64,000 nt of DNA from Sclerodactyla briareus (lineage: Eukaryota; Echinodermata; Holothuroidea; Dendrochirotida; Sclerodactylidae), in the NCBI GenBank assembly GCA_026419785.1, contig JAODTK010005198.1:1-64000 (forward strand). Reading direction: 5' to 3'. The notes under the pieces were generated by a model. The model saw only the letters and a program-made list of their open reading frames with translations. It ran no database searches and was not told where the DNA came from. The translations under genes were made by a program, and so were the position numbers. Shown here piece by piece: positions 36,120-47,439 of this stretch (the stretch's first letter is position 1; the number at the start of each line of letters is the position of its first letter).

Positions 36120-37270
36120 ACGTGACCGGCATAAATTCCTCTGACTTCGTCAAGGAATCGGAAAAGCAACAGTGAAAGGAGATGCACTTGTCCTCTGAAT
36201 ATGTTGCAAGCCAACGATCTCATAACAATCCAGACCACTGTGAGATCTGCGAGTGGATGTTAGTATCCTATGAAAGCAGCAGAGATAATGACTGGTGAAC
36301 AAGAGGAATAACTGGTAATGTTAATGATGTCTACAGGGGGCACTGAAATATCATGCTCTAATCCACAGCAAACAGTAGTGGGTTAATGCATACAGATGAT
36401 GAAATATGCGACTGGATAGAGTTAATTGTTCTGAATTGAAGCAGCCAATGCGGACAATATACCCGGGTTCAAGATTAGACGGTTGAAAACAAAACGGCCC
36501 AATGTTATCGGAGGGAAGAAAATATTCCCACTAAGTAACACATTATTTCAAGCTTCTTCCCCCTACGTAATGCTTATGGTAACATTTGGTTGATTGAAGG
36601 GACAAACGAGATACAATAGAGGTGCTCCAGGTACCGTGGAAAATCAAAAAAAAGGTTCATAGGTCCAAATCCATAACAATATGTGTTCATAGTAGAGTTT
36701 TTAGCCTTCACGCTTTGGTCCATTACGCAGAGAAAAATTGGGGAATTTCCTTTCGCACATGATGACAAGAAGTTATGATGAACAACCAGATAATTACGTT
36801 ATAGATTCCATGTTGTCATTTGTTGAATAAACTCAACATTCGGTAGAGTGGGGGGCGTATCTGTCGGGAGTGGACTGTCACGTTGTTTTTTTCCATCTAT
36901 TATATTAGCCTCTTAATTAATGTACGCTGCAGTTGTTCTTCAAGTTGGGAGATCATCCCTGAGATTCAACGCGGAACTTTTTGTACTTGATTCAGTTGTA
37001 ATATGACAATAATACTCCATTGAGATGAGAAGATAATAATCTATCTAATGCACAAATAGGCCCTATATTGAGTGCATGATTAAAATTAATATGATGGCTA
37101 AAACATCACACAGTTCACAGTGCGATTGAGGAAGCATTCATGTGGGTTTATTGTTGCTATGACATCGACCTGACCTCTTTTATGAACTTGCCAAGCAGAT
37201 GGTCGACCTATTAAGGCCCAGCAAGGATTGCAGACCTGGATACTGCATCTATGTCAGTGCGAAATCCTAA
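35650..37270. other. Gap with microsatellite, no gene
   Basis: Holds the (CA)n tract at 36061-36119. No splice-bounded open stretches found. Confidence 0.4.
36061..36119. repeat. (CA)n microsatellite
   Basis: Nearly pure ACACAC over about 55 bp with one or two interruptions. Confidence 0.9.
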
Positions 37271-37274
37271 CCAG

Positions 37275-37518
37275 GTAACAAAATCAGGCAATGCTCTGTG
37301 GCGGTTCTCAATGTGGGGGTGGATGTAATCACAATGATACGGCAACTTGCAATTGCCTACCCCGTTTGCCTGCTCCAATCCCTCGTGATGAGCGTTTCCA
37401 GAGAGGAAGGAAACAGGGTACAATTTTTCGTCACATCAATATGCCACGACCTAGAAGAATCGAACCATGTCTACTAGGGGAAGGCCGACGCTCTACCAAC
37501 TGTGCCAGCCACTCAGTT
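37275..37518 (-). mobile_element. Probable tRNA-derived SINE
   Basis: On the minus strand the head reads 'ggctggcacagttggtagag' 'cgtcggcct', an A box, followed 40 bp later by 'catggttcgattctt', a B box, with tRNA-like spacing, then an unrelated body. Lies immediately downstream of a host exon (37546-37746). The body does not resemble the SINE at 50701, so it would be a different family. The 3' end is a guess. Confidence 0.5.
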
Positions 37519-37545
37519 AAACGAAGTATGAAATACATTGCATAC

Positions 37546-37746
37546 CAACGAATAACAGGACACCAATATATTGGCCATGGAGTTCTGGATTTCTGCCTCT
37601 TGAATGGGTTTCTTAACCTTCAGCTTCTGTTTGAACAATGACATCAGCCATGATTTCTCTGCCATGTGGCGCATAAGGTCTGGTGGTTTTGGCTGTGCCG
37701 CTTCCAATCATGTGCTTTGACAGCAGTGAAATTGTGTCCAGTTTTT
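37546..37746 (-). CDS. Unassigned minus-strand membrane-protein gene, most 3' exon found
   Basis: 201 bp from acceptor 'tactgcaacatag' to donor TCGTTG|GTATGC. Starts with two bases that complete the codon left by the exon at 38330-38443. Reads KLDTISLLSKHMIGSGTAK and, after one extra A in an AAAA run, PPDLMRHMAEKSWLMSLFKQ then KLKVKKPIQEAEIQNSMANI. Removing one base gives 200 bp and phase 0 at the donor. Helical, basic and probably cytoplasmic. No stop codon reached, so more exons or the 3' end lie beyond. Family not recognised. Confidence 0.55.
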
Positions 37747-38329
37747 CTATGTTGCAGTAGTGTTCTGACTAACCCCGTCGTGGACGTTAAGTGTGTGTTT
37801 GTTCGCAAAAGATGACATCAGCTAGTTGGGGGTCATATCCATACAGGGGGGTCCCTAGTTCCTGAAATGAGGGAACAAACAAACAAAACAAACAACAAAG
37901 CATTCATCAACAGCGTTCGTTTGGACAACTAACCAACTCCATCCTTTGACCATCGGTGCCCATGGCCTTCCATTTAACTGGCAGTTGTTTTTTTTGCTAT
38001 TTGCAGTTGTGCTCACATTTTTTTTTTTTTTCTGCCAGGTCGCTCTATCTCTGCTTCCTGTGGATATCGATCACACACATGCAAAATTCATGACGATCTA
38101 GGTATAAACCTGACAGAAAAAAGCATTGTGCATTAATTCAATGTCAACAAGAAGGATTCAGTGAAAGTTAGGAAGAAAGGATTGCCTTGTTCATCACCCG
38201 TTTATACAATGCCATCTGCGATACAAGGAGTCTGTAATTCTTATGTTAAACATGAGGCCTGTAACATTGTCGAGCAGTGGCCTAGTGAATTTACAGAGGG
38301 TCTCTCTTGATTAGTTGACAGTTTTTGAC

Positions 38330-38443
38330 CTTCTTGTACCAAGGCATGTGCCTCCTCAGATGACAGCAAATTGTGTCTCCTGGTCATCAGCAACATGATG
38401 AACACTTCCTTCACGCATGTACCACCCAGGATGTGCAGGTTCA
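38330..38443 (-). CDS. Unassigned minus-strand membrane-protein gene, exon
   Basis: 114 bp: two bases, 37 codons, one base. Acceptor 'gagtaggtcttag' is weak in pyrimidines; donor GAAG|GTCAAA. Reads NLHILGGTCVKEVFIMLLMT then RRHNLLSSEEAHALVQE with G/C-rich third codon positions, unlike the surrounding AT-rich DNA. Phase matches both the next exon (37546-37746) and the previous one found (45594-45681). Helical, soluble-looking. Confidence 0.6.
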
Positions 38444-38978
38444 CTAAGACCTACTCACCCCAAGCTGCGGATCTTGCAGTTGCACACTTTTTTTACATGA
38501 GTAGTAGAGACCATTGAGGGTCGAGCTTATGTCTCATGCACACGACACCTGCAGGGAGAGAGAGCCTCTTGGATGGAATGAAGCCTGCAATCTGCCAATC
38601 TCAAGTCCGGAGCTCAAGCGACTACGATAATCATATGAGGAAGCTATGTAATTTTAACGCATATTTTTTCCATCATGGGGCTGAGATAACCAGTCAGGCA
38701 GTGCAGTTCAATAATTTTGGGGGAGGGAAGACAGGGTTTGTTCACATGAGGAATGATGATCGCAGTGTTCCACCAGGTGTCATGCAAATGATATATGAGG
38801 GAGGAGCTGAGTCACCTCAAACCAAACTGCAAGTTAGAAGTTGATACACCCCTATACACGATTAGTTAGGACTATATGCCGTTGCCACCCCCTCCTACAC
38901 ACCCCCTTCATCCCAAAACAATGAATATATAATTGCCACCAAAATAGGAATGACACTTACCTTGTGTTTCTGTTCCAG

Positions 38979-39010
38979 GCCATCCGGGTATGGAACGTGT
39001 GTAATTTCAG
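38979..39010 (+). other. 32-bp plus-strand splice-bounded block opposite a minus-strand donor
   Basis: Plus strand: excellent acceptor 'cttgtgtttctgttccag' and donor TTTCAG|GTGAGC, reading AIRVWNVCNF. On the minus strand the same place has a perfect donor (CACAAG|GTAAGTG at 38961) after PEITHVPYPDGLEQKHK. One of the two is probably real. The minus one would fit the long minus-strand gene. Confidence 0.25.
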
Positions 39011-41520
39011 GTGAGCAGTTTGGTCATCCAATGAGGAGGGGGAGGGGTCGGGGGGGGGGGGGCTGCTGCTAAGACTTGCCTTCCTACCACCAACAACAAC
39101 TTTTCAAGCAACAACTCAGCTTTTATACATCCAAAACAACCAAATAACTTCTCCATTCCATTTTTTGAGTTGTTATCAATGTTTTTCCTTGGACACTTTG
39201 CCAAATTTATTTTCCTGTATCTTCCACCATATATATACATAATATATAATACTAAAAACAATTTAAATCTGCTTCAAGAAAGTTCTGTACCAAATTTCAG
39301 TTCAATCAAGCCAAGTCTCTTCTAGTAACTTTTTCATTCTTTCACATTCAATTCAATAGTATACATACTCTGACTCTACCAAGTTTGGGTAATTCATATT
39401 ATCTCACATCAAGACAGAAAAACGGGGGCGTTTCCTCACTTCAATTCACTACAATTATAACCACCAATTTCTTATGTTCCCTCGTTCACTTCACAGCCAA
39501 GGAGCAATCGGAACCAATTCCTCCTTATCTTGATTGCCCTTTTGGTTCGTGCAGCTGAAGCAGAACACGCACAGAAATAAGTTCGTGATGACGTAAGCGA
39601 GAAAATTATCATGTGCGGAGGACAAAAGAGTTATGGAATGGCTTCATGCAAAAGGGATCCAATGAAGGCAAGTTTATGCTGGCTCAGCTCGGTACAAACA
39701 AAGTGGTTGCTTATTTAGTGAAATAGCTTCCTCTCTCGAAGCCCGCACTGACGATGGAATATTCCAGGGCAAGAATTTTTTTGTTGCCATTCAGGTATAG
39801 AGATACAATTTTTAAGAAATTGACAATGTAATATCTCATCAGGAATGGAGCTCTCCCAATCTATGTTATTTGGTCTATTTTGTATGTATTTGCAGGGAAA
39901 AACAAACCAACAAACATCTCACATCCAAGGCTATTTTTCTTGTCTGAATTACTCCAACTATTTTGTGAATCTGTCGGAGGAGGTGTCATGGCGTTTTCTA
40001 CAGGATTGGGGACTTTTTTGTGGGGTCCAAAAAGAAATGAAGAATTTCAGAGATAATTTTAGGCCATGAAAGGATAATTTTGGAATAATCCAAAAACTAG
40101 AATTCCCCCTAAAAATGATCCCTCACCATATTCACGAGTTGTTTACATGTTTTTCAGAAAGCCCATATCACTATAGGCCCATGCTTGAAATCATAGTCAG
40201 CACCCCACTACAGTACAGCATGAAGCCATAACTCAGGTAGTATGAAGATTGCAGGAAGTTTTTATTTACCAAATATGGAGCAACAATGTAGAAATTGAAA
40301 TGAATGATAAACAATGAATGGAATAGAGTTGGCTAGTACAGGGAACTACCTAAGAGTAGAATGGACGAAGGATGATCGCTCAAGGAAAAGATGAGACAAA
40401 AAAAAAATGACCGTTGTAAGGTGGGGGCTTTTTGGGGAGACAACGTGAGGGGCTCACACGGAATGCCGTTCGGTGTAGGACTGCAAAAGAAACAAAATCA
40501 GAAGAACACGTACGCGGGAAAAAGAAAGAAGAGAGACGAAGAGGACATCTAAAAAAAAACCCCCACACCCAATGCAACAATGAGACAATTCAGTGCCAGT
40601 CAGGGTAAGGCAGCTACACAAACGTTTACTTCCCATGCATAGGAATGGGTGAGGTGGCATTCGACTTACTCCAGGCGGGGGGAGAAGAAAGAAATGAGAG
40701 AGGAAGGAGAAAAATAATAAGAGAAATGTATGTCTGTTTAATCAGAAGTCAACTGAATAGCAACAAAGGTGACAATTCATGTCGACATAACGTTGTATTG
40801 GTGGGGTAAATGCGATAACGCCATTCTCAGGTGAGGGATAGCCTAGCAATGGAGGGAGGCGGCGATGGTGGGGGGGGGGGGGGGGGGAGGGGTGTACTAT
40901 CAATTTCTCCTCGCTTAGTTACAGTAGATGTAGCCATAATGAAGGATACTCAGGAAGGAAGACCACGACCCACCCAACCTTTCTCAATTCGTCCACGCCA
41001 TGTTGTTTAATTTCATAGGCTCCAGCAAAACACACAAGACAGAGCTTACAATTGAAACACAAAGTTATAGAAACATCACCTCAAAGACATACTTCCACTT
41101 TCAAATTGTGCTTTCACGACATGTACATTACCATTTTGAACCTATTAGTGCATGCATGAGGTTCATAATGGGCTCTACAAAAGGAATATACAAATATGGG
41201 TGAAATATGTCGGAGAAATAAAAAATCAAAGGGACAAACAAAAAGAAAGCGACAAATATGAAACCTCCAAATGGACAGAGCAATAGACATGTATCCATTT
41301 GTCAATGAAAGGGGGGGAGGGACTTGGACGTGTAAGCTGTCCTGGGGGAGCAATCAACTGGGAAAGGGGGCTAATATTTTTGCTCTAAAAGAAAACAAAA
41401 AGGGCCAGCTGGATGCAAGTTGTGCGATGTATGAAGCACAGTCTTCAAGCTATGTGAGCAATTCAAAACAGAGCACCTGAGAAGTTTAAAAAAGGCAGGG
41501 CGAGCTCTAGATCACTGCCC
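39011..41520. other. Gap with poly-G tracts and one acceptor-like site
   Basis: Long G/C runs near 39050 and 40872. On the minus strand a strong acceptor 'ctgattttgtttcttttgcag' (shown in parts: tctgattttgtttc, ttttgcag) sits just above 40477 and would open PTPNGIPCEPLTLSPQKAP, but no donor was found. Confidence 0.3.
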
Positions 41521-41529
41521 ACATGCGAT

Positions 41530-42095
41530 GGTTATGACTGGCAGCTTTCCACATGTATTGAGCCACATTGATGGACTAAGTCAGGCTCTCCCCCCAACAT
41601 GTATGCAGCCATCATTCGAAGGACTCTGAGTGCGGCCCACATAAGATAAGACAGTGTCTCCACATATATGCAGCCAGATCAGATTGGACTGAGTGCACCT
41701 TTCCACATTATGTAGCACCCATCAGATGGACTGAGGGCACCTTTCCACATGTAGTAGCCACATCTGATAGACTAGTGCACCTTCCACATGTATGTAGCCC
41801 CATTGATAGACTATAGTGCAAGCTTTCAACATGTAGTAGCCACATCAGTGACTGAGGCACCTTCCCACATGCATGAAGCCACATCTCTGATAGACTAAGT
41901 GCAGCTTTCAAAATGTATGTAGCCACATCAGATGGACTGAGTGCACCTTTCCACATGCATGTAGACATCTCTGAGAGACTAAGTGCAGCTTTCAACATGG
42001 ATGTAGCCACATCAGATGGACTGAGTGCACCTTTCCACATGTATGTAGCCACATCAGACGGACTGAGTGCACCTTCCCACTTGTATGCAGCCAGG
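41530..42095. repeat. ~43-bp minisatellite, about 13 units
   Basis: Unit 'cttccacatgtatgtagcca' 'catcagatggactgagtgca' 'cct'. Units alternate between two types, 'tcagatggactgagtgcacc' and 'tctgatagactaagtgcagc', most clearly at 41740-42080, so the higher-order period is about 86 bp. The 64-114 codon frames crossing it on both strands are products of the repeat. Confidence 0.9.
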
Positions 42096-42099
42096 GTGA

Positions 42100-45000
42100 G
42101 ACATTAATGCAGAGGTTTAGATCCAGGCACAATCATTTCACCACCTCACTGCCAAACCCTCAATCCTCTACATTTGATTCGCGGAGTTAACTGCATGAGG
42201 GGACAAGCGGGGCAAATTATATAAAATAACACTCTAAGGTGACAGTAGAAGATAGTGTAAACCAACTCTGTTGAGTGGATTACAATGGCTACAGTATACC
42301 AAATGTTTATTGGCGATTAAGAGCACAAAGTCACGGTAAGTCAAACAGGTTACAAGCTGAAAAAAATAGATTCAGCAGAGGCAGCATACATGAGGAAAAA
42401 AAAAACAATAGCAGCAACTTGAAGGCTTCAATTTACGTTCTTGACAAATGACCCAAACTGCAACTTGAATAATTATTGTTGACTGAAACTGAAAATTAAA
42501 CACACCAATTATGATCCAAACGACAACTAGGCAGCTATGATGGTGAAATGCTCATAGTGATACCAAAAAACGCCAATTGAATTGAGGCAGGAAAACAACC
42601 AAACTTGGAAGGATGAATTCTGAAATCAGGCAAGGAAGTGAAAAGGTCACCACAATGATCTTCAAATGCCCCATTTTTTCACTACTTTTCTGCGGAAAAT
42701 GCGAGTAGTAATCTTGGTAGTGAATATAGTTCATTTTGTTACATGTTACACTTGCAGTAAGCTGCGGGCAGTGATATAGGTTTACCCTCTGCCCAATTTG
42801 AAGGGTCCTGTATGCCTAACACTCATCCGCTGGTGTGTTAGCTCACATACTGACAATAATGAGGACTTATTCTAAATTTCCCTACAATCAATCCATTAGA
42901 GTTTATTGCATGGGGAAACCTGTTGTGAATGGCAAGAACCAAGACACACCCTAGACTGCCAACACCAAACACACATTATTGCAGACAGTTCCACCCCACT
43001 CCACTAATAGTTGACACAAATAATTGATATTCCCCATATTCTGAAGTCTACTTGATATTTGATATTCCTAAGAGAATGTCATTACATGAACAAGTACAAA
43101 ATGTGAGCAGGGGATTAGGATGGGGTAGGGGATGGTTGTGGCTGACTTGCACATCCAAGATATCTTAATTATATACTGCTCGAAGTTTGAAAAGAAAACA
43201 AGTCTTCCCAGTTCAGTTGTGTGGAGGAGGGGAAGATGGTTTTTTGAGTGGCTGGCTGAATATCCTCTCACTCACAGACTCGTCTCACCTGAAGCATTCA
43301 CCGCGAATCTTCGCACAGAACAATCAACGTTTTCCATTTTGCAAATATATCACTGACATTTGGCACATGGAACAAAAATGAAAGCGACCAAACTGAGAGG
43401 AAAAACACAGAGGGGAACCTGACTAGAAGGGTGAGTAACACTCACTCATGCTCGTTAGGGCCAGGAGCGGAGGACACTTATGTTACTTACTTGAGAGTGC
43501 AAGCAAGAGACGGGAGAGGAGATCGACAGAGAAGAAACAGACGGACGTGAGTGCGGCGTACAGTCTAACACAAACTGCGACGGATATATGAATACTCTGC
43601 CTCGGTGAGTGTCGGGTTTCAGGAACATTCACCACCTCTAGTTTGGATACAAGCAAGTTCTTCAACCCATTGGTTTAATGGATGATGACATCAGTTAGGG
43701 ATTAATATGCGAAAGTTTATAGAGACCAGGTTAAAAATTTTAATTTTAATAACATTGAATATTGGATGGCACATTCCCACTCTCAATATTCGAGGTAAAA
43801 TTTCCCACTTGTATCCAAATGTTTGGATATGTTGATGAGGACCGCCCATCCCTCTTTAACATCATGAATTTCGAACGTTTTCAGCTCAGCAGCATACACT
43901 ATTTTTCTAGTTGTGCAGAGACACTAACTTGCTTTTCCCACACTAGTGCTTAATGCAGTCCACCACACACAGCCTATAATTGGTTTACTTTGTTGAGTTG
44001 GGTGTTACCATCCTAGAATCAAACTGTTGACCACCCCCCAAGTTCTCAGTGAAGCTTAGTTTCCGGCATCATGGATACCAAGAGCACAAATGTGCAGTTC
44101 AGTGCACTGTAAGAATGACCATGGTCTTTAGAACGGGATCTGAAGGAGTACTCCCCCCCCCCCCCCATCCTGTCTGGGCAATTGCTGCTTTTAGGAGTTG
44201 CAGATGCAAACTTGTGCTATACATGTGACACACATGTTCAAGCATGTTTATGTGCTCCATTTCCAATATCCGAGGCATTCAATTTTCAGGACTGCTAAAG
44301 GGGAGCTATCCACTGAATAACGATGGAGTAGTGATGAAGTCTATGGCTTGTATGGGAGATATGGGACACCTGCCACACTGATGCCTACCTCACCCTCAGT
44401 TATGTCTATGCAATTTTCAATTTTTCGTAGTTCTATACACTTCCTTCAGTGGAAGCTGATGTTAAACATACTGAAATGCCACTTGGGCTGCTCAAATCAC
44501 CATCCTACCATATTGGTTATGTGATATAATTGCATGGTTTAATCACAGGTGAATGCATCTCACATTGACTCAGGATATAGGTCTCTGATTATGGTCGTGG
44601 AAGCTCATGCACGGATAGGTAGACTGTATGCAACCACAAGTTTACATTGTTGAGCTTATACAGTAATGTCTATCCCGCATTCGCAAATATGGACCGGTCC
44701 GGTGGCAAACGTATATACTTAGGAGAGGAAACAATGAAAGCGTAGAAAAAACTCAGCAATAGAAGACGGATGGCAGGGATGATCCTCAGGAAGGTCCAGA
44801 AGCCACATTCTTATGACCTTTTTCATTCTTTATGGGAATTCTTTCTTACAATATGGTTCTGCAGCAAAAATGGGTCCTAAATACAGTAGTATTATGTCCT
44901 TATTTAGAACATTTGCCACTCCCATAAAAATGCACAGTAGTATGCTCGTGTTTGGACACCACACACTTGACTGTTCATACTAATGTGCAACAGAAAGAAA

Positions 45001-45290
45001 AAAAAAAAACATCCAAAAGGTGGCCTTATAGCATATATTGAAATGTGGAAGGGACTGGGGAGCATTGATTAAATGGAGGAGGGGGGGGGGGGGGGTGGGG
45101 GGGGGGGGCTGTTCCATGACTAATGCCCTCCTATATGGCAATAGCCATATGTTGTATAGTATCTGGGATCCACAAGATTCGAAGGACTTTTGAACCTAAC
45201 AGAATATTTCTTCCTCGGTTGTAATAAGTAACAGCAGAGTAACCAACTGAAATCTCCAAACGACTAAGGAAAGGCATGAGGGCGGAACAT
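42100..45290. other. Gap; two weak first-exon candidates near 43.3-43.7 kb
   Basis: Mostly AT-rich intron-like DNA, presumably intron of the long minus-strand gene. Poly-C near 44153 and poly-G near 45082-45108. A GC-richer block at 43490-43605 has donor consensus on the plus strand (GCCTCG|GTGAGT) and on the minus strand (CTCAA|GTAAGT), as in a 5' untranslated exon of either orientation. Confidence 0.3.
43289..43337 (-). CDS. Possible short first coding exon, unknown gene
   Basis: ATG in context caaaATGG, reading MENVDCSVRRFAVNAS, then donor CTTCAG|GTGAGA: 16 codons plus one base. No partner exon identified. Confidence 0.2.
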
Positions 45291-45308
45291 TGTTGTGGTT
45301 ATAATTCA

Positions 45309-45416
45309 GACAAACTGTGCTTCATACATGTGGCCTTGGGAATAAAGATCTCTTGGGGCGATGAGGATGCTGGGGAGAATGTCTCCCTCAAAGAGCTGCA
45401 CCGTCGATCTACTACA
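45309..45416 (-). other. Possible further exon of the minus-strand membrane-protein gene
   Basis: After 'ccaattgattgtag' the minus strand is open in two phases (TVQLFEGDILPSILIAPRDL in one, RRCSSLRETFSPASSSPQEI in the other), both reaching a stop within about 40 codons. The second phase matches the preceding exon. No clear donor. It could be an alternative terminal exon. Confidence 0.25.
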
Positions 45417-45593
45417 ATCAATTGGATATTTACGCTGAACAATTTGGAGTACACAACAAAAAGAAAACTACAGCAGAACAAGTGTTTATTTATTAGAGGG
45501 CTCTATAAACATTTTCCACATCGGTTACTGAAGAGCATATGAGCACTGCCCTACTCTTGGGACTTGGTACTTCAAGGGAGAGAGTGACAGTAC

Positions 45594-45681
45594 CTGCCTG
45601 GTTCAGCTCATTATCCTTATGGATCCCAATCAACACATGGGTAAAGATAGAGGAAAATGGGAGCATTGTCTTGGGACACAC
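45594..45681 (-). CDS. Unassigned minus-strand membrane-protein gene, exon
   Basis: 88 bp; acceptor 'ttttaagaattaatcag', donor CAGGCAG|GTACTG. Starts with two bases completing Gly from the previous exon. Reads VSQDNAPIFLYLYPCVDWIH when one G of a GGG run is dropped, then KDNELNQA. With that one-base correction the length is 87 and the phase fits the exon at 38330-38443. Confidence 0.5.
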
Positions 45682-45839
45682 CTGATTAATTCTTAAAAGA
45701 TTCAAATAGTAACCTCATGATCTAGAACCAGTTCTGACGGAGGGAGATAAGTAACTCGGGCCCAAAATTCTACTATGGGATTCTATAAAGCTGAAATGGG
45801 CAAGCGGTGCCATTAGAAGATGGGAGAGTCATTGCTTAC

Positions 45840-45921
45840 CTGGTGGGAGGAATGCTTCTTTTTCTCCCCGGTTTGCCGTGTTATTGTCATAATCTTTGCT
45901 GAAGGATTTATACCATCGGTT
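45840..45921 (-). CDS. Unassigned minus-strand membrane-protein gene, exon
   Basis: 82 bp with the best splice sites in the window: acceptor 'ctttctctctccgtggcag' and donor CCACCAG|GTAAGC. Reads NRWYKSFSKDYDNNTANRGE then KEAFLPP with no error; phase 0 in, phase 1 out. The opposite strand frame there has no splice logic. The family was not recognised. Confidence 0.7.
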
Positions 45922-46123
45922 CTGCCACGGAGAGAGAAAGGAAAGTTGTCCGTCAATGTAGCCTGGTCGTTTTATGACAACAGCCAGAGCTTAAATGTTT
46001 ACCGGTGACCGTGTGCAAGGGTAATAAAGAGAATCACCCTGAATCGAATCTGGTAATGGTGAGGCTCCTACAACCTGGGGCCAGAAGAGGAGAATCATTT
46101 TCTACTCTGCTAAGATCGAGGTC

Positions 46124-46552
46124 CCGGGGTTCACGATAAGTGGGGGCCCAGGGGTTATTAGCCCCCTAAAATACGTCAATAACCCCAGGTCCTAATGGAA
46201 TTGTATAACCCAGGGACTATTTTTGAGCGGAAAATAGCCCCTGGGTTCTTCACTCGGTCACATTCAGGTAGGCCTGACTAATAAATGCAGCAAGCACTAT
46301 TTCAAGGTTTTGTTGGCAGACTGACACTTCAGTATATGAAGTAATGCATGTGAGCTAGGTTTTTAGCCTCTATGGTAATTTTCTCATTTGAAGCACTGGT
46401 TCGCCTCAGTGCAGAAGTCGAGAAAGTGATCAGAGCCCCTGGTCCAGTGGTCCTGCTAAAATAACCCCTGGTCCCATGCCAGATTCCACTAACCATGGGC
46501 TCCTTCTTTTGAAAAGTAACCCCTGGACTCTGATCCCTTATTTTGAACCCTG
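46124..46552. mobile_element. hAT MITE with long inverted repeats
   Basis: 429 bp. Left end 'ccggggttcacgataagtgg' and reverse-complemented right end 'cagggttcaaaataaggg'. Further in, 'cccaggggttatta' pairs with its inverse near 46523. Flanks 'tcgaggtc' (46116-46123) and 'tcgagggc' (46553-46560) are a 7-of-8 target duplication. CAGGGTTCAAAATAA-type termini are common for hAT elements. Confidence 0.75.
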
Positions 46553-47310
46553 TCGAGGGCAGTGGCCAAGCATGGCCCTTCTAATGGAATGTTGACAGAA
46601 AAGATTGTCTAGAATCTTAAGGTCACCATAGGTCAAAATAGAGAGAAAATCCATAGAATTTCTTTAAATAATTTGTGATATGGGTATGATGTCTGCTGTA
46701 TTTATTATTGTTCATAGCACTGCAGAATTACCTATAGAAGAGCTCAAGGAAATCAGCAAAACAAACTAAGTATACTGGTTTAGACCCGGTACTGAACAGT
46801 GTTCCTCAACAGGAATAATACAACCCGTTTGAATAATTGTTGATGTATATTACACAAGATCATACAATGAAAAATGTAAGTATGCACATACAGCCCTGCT
46901 ACATTTTTAATTATCCTCTGCAAATTAAAAAAATGTTCCACCTTAAACAGTCAACATTCTGTGGATACAAGGGTAGTTGCTATGGGTAATTTCAAATGGA
47001 AGTAAATGCCAACACCAATTACTAATTGGTGTTGATCGTTGATATTTATTCCTGTTTTGGATCTAAGCTGTAGTAGATTAGCAGAATATTTGACTTATTC
47101 GCATCACAGAAAAAAGTTGACCCCAATATTGTTCAAGAGTGAGATATCGCATACTAGGTTCGATAGGCAAACCCACTTTCAGCAACAACATGATTGAAGA
47201 ACTCTACAGAGGAACATGATATGTAGTAGAGCTGGGATCCACAGAGCTACAATAACAGCTCTCATAGTTGACCTAGCAGATGACCTCTGATATCCTTAGT
47301 TTCACCTGAC

Positions 47311-47439
47311 CTTGGGATTCACTTCAGTTATGGAAAACCAATAAAATTGACCAATTGCAGATGTTGCCCATGCCTCCCAATTGAAGTGAGGAGTGGGAGA
47401 GAAGAAAGTTCTTGCAGGGGGATTCTCACCAAACAATGC
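47311..47439 (-). CDS. Unassigned minus-strand membrane-protein gene, exon
   Basis: 129 bp, 43 codons, phase 0 on both sides, fitting the exons at 49172 and 45840. Acceptor: a 45-bp pyrimidine tract ending 'ttatctcctgctcag'; donor CCCAAG|GTCAGG. Reads ALFGENPPARTFFSPTPHFN then WEAWATSAIGQFYWFSITEV. No frame error. Rich in aromatic residues. Confidence 0.5.

Noticed and set aside
41708-42107. 64-114 codon frames on both strands
   Set aside because: Products of the 43-bp minisatellite whose unit lacks stops in some frames.
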